Shown here one piece after another: positions 63,557 to 64,000 of a stretch of DNA of 64,000 nt. The position numbers and the translations under genes are program-made. Under the pieces are notes generated by a model that did no database searches, was not told the origin of the DNA, and saw nothing but the letters and a program-made list of their open reading frames with translations. The DNA is from Macrotrachela quadricornifera. Its lineage: Eukaryota > Rotifera > Eurotatoria > Philodinida > Philodinidae. The DNA is taken from positions 715,868-779,867 of the forward strand of contig JAJEKB010021384.1 in the NCBI GenBank assembly GCA_022393335.1, written 5' to 3'. Each line of letters begins with the position of its first letter. The first letter of the stretch is position 1.

Positions 63557-64000
63557 TCAATACTCATCCCAATCGTACAAATGACCATCTCGATAAAGAT
63601 AATCATGATTATTAGGACGACGACCACGAATATTATCAAATAAAAGAACAACATAATAATAATAATAAATTGGAAGATCATGAATAAAATCACCAGCAAA
63701 ATAAAGACCACCAGTAATACCAAGAAGAAGAAGACCACCAAGAATATAAAGACAAGCATGATACTCAGAAATAGTATTACCACCATAATAAGCACGAAAA
63801 TCAGCAAGAGCATTAGCATCAAGAGAAACATAAATAAGACCAGGAACAACACCAAAAACGCCAACAAGACCAATAAGGCCAATAATCGGACCCATACCAT
63901 AATAATCAAGAAAACCAATGCGAGCAGCAAGATTAACATTAACAGAAGTAAGAACAGCAACAAAAAGACTACGAAGACAATTATAAAAAGCACCATAAAG
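63557..64000 (-). CDS. C-terminal part of a multipass membrane protein, cut by the window edge
   Basis: 147 codons open to the window edge, ending TAA/TAG-type stop at 63557. Three hydrophobic segments are visible: around LFVAVLTSVNVN, IIGLIGLVGVFGVVPGLIYV and LYILGGLLLLGITGGLYFAG. A Tyr-rich stretch (IYYYYYVVLLFD) and a charged Tyr/Asp tail (YLYRDGHLYDWDEY) follow. Codons end in T with striking regularity (GGT, GTT, CTT, GAT), unlike the A-ending use of neighbours, which suggests high expression or a different origin. I do not recognise the family. The overlapping all-hydrophobic frame at 63535-63996 is a shadow of these T-ending codons. Confidence 0.75.
   Translation of the reverse strand, partial: LYGAFYNCLRSLFVAVLTSVNVNLAARIGFLDYYGMGPIIGLIGLVGVFGVVPGLIYVSLDANALADFRAYYGGNTISEYHACLYILGGLLLLGITGGLYFAGDFIHDLPIYYYYYVVLLFDNIRGRRPNNHDYLYRDGHLYDWDEY

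Noticed and set aside
63535..63996. 153-aa all-hydrophobic frame
   Set aside because: A shadow of the T-ending codons of the 63557-64000 gene read in another frame.
1..64000. CRISPR array or prokaryotic defence system
   Set aside because: Repeats here are satellites and foldbacks without spacer structure, and the genes have spliceosomal introns; the DNA is eukaryotic.

Overview
The window is eukaryotic and AT-rich. Its real genes have few or very short introns (53-57 nt in the best-resolved gene) and sit far apart in a field of transposons and foldback repeats. The family mix fits a bdelloid rotifer better than any other animal I can think of: ribonuclease-inhibitor-type LRR exons, a solitary TAZ finger protein, a GTPase joined to a stonustoxin-like N-terminus, an intronless FNT transporter and many MITEs. 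The taxonomic call is inference. No rRNA, tRNA, CRISPR or prokaryotic operon was seen.

Layout. 1-4.1 kb: intergenic DNA, a duplicated repeat with an (AATC)n tract, and a 55-bp minisatellite. 4.23-10.0 kb: a full-length LINE on the minus strand (gag-like ORF1, endonuclease-RT ORF2, 18-bp target duplication), with ORF2 split by a 614-bp hAT-type MITE. 10-17 kb: MITEs and a 3.1-kb terminal-inverted-repeat element stuffed with minisatellites. 17.15-23.72 kb (minus): a multi-exon TRIM-type gene (RING, two B-boxes, coiled coil) that continues into an array of 84-nt LRR exons; a 400-base assembly gap lies inside it and a G46 tract just upstream. 24.8-36.8 kb: nested foldback elements, a 2.5-kb near-perfect inverted repeat, hAT and mariner-like MITEs, and a hAT transposase remnant. 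37.2-37.6 kb (minus): TAZ protein. 41.3-44.0 kb (minus): 894-aa GTPase. 46.4-47.3 kb (minus): FNT-family transporter. 48.2-49.1 kb: foldback. 51.85-52.01 kb (plus): small secreted-peptide gene, followed directly by about 22 copies of a 176-bp satellite built from two hairpins (52.0-55.85 kb). 57.2-58.2 kb: foldback. 59.0-59.4 kb (minus): orphan lamin-tail exon. 59.84-62.09 kb: a decayed MULE transposon. The right edge holds the C-terminal part of a minus-strand multipass membrane protein.

The genes do not form an operon or a common pathway. The most notable items are the TRIM-LRR gene (an E3-ligase architecture carrying an NLR-type sensor array), the palindromic 176-bp satellite abutting a secreted-peptide gene, and a set of clean transposon-into-transposon insertions whose target duplications can be read base by base.
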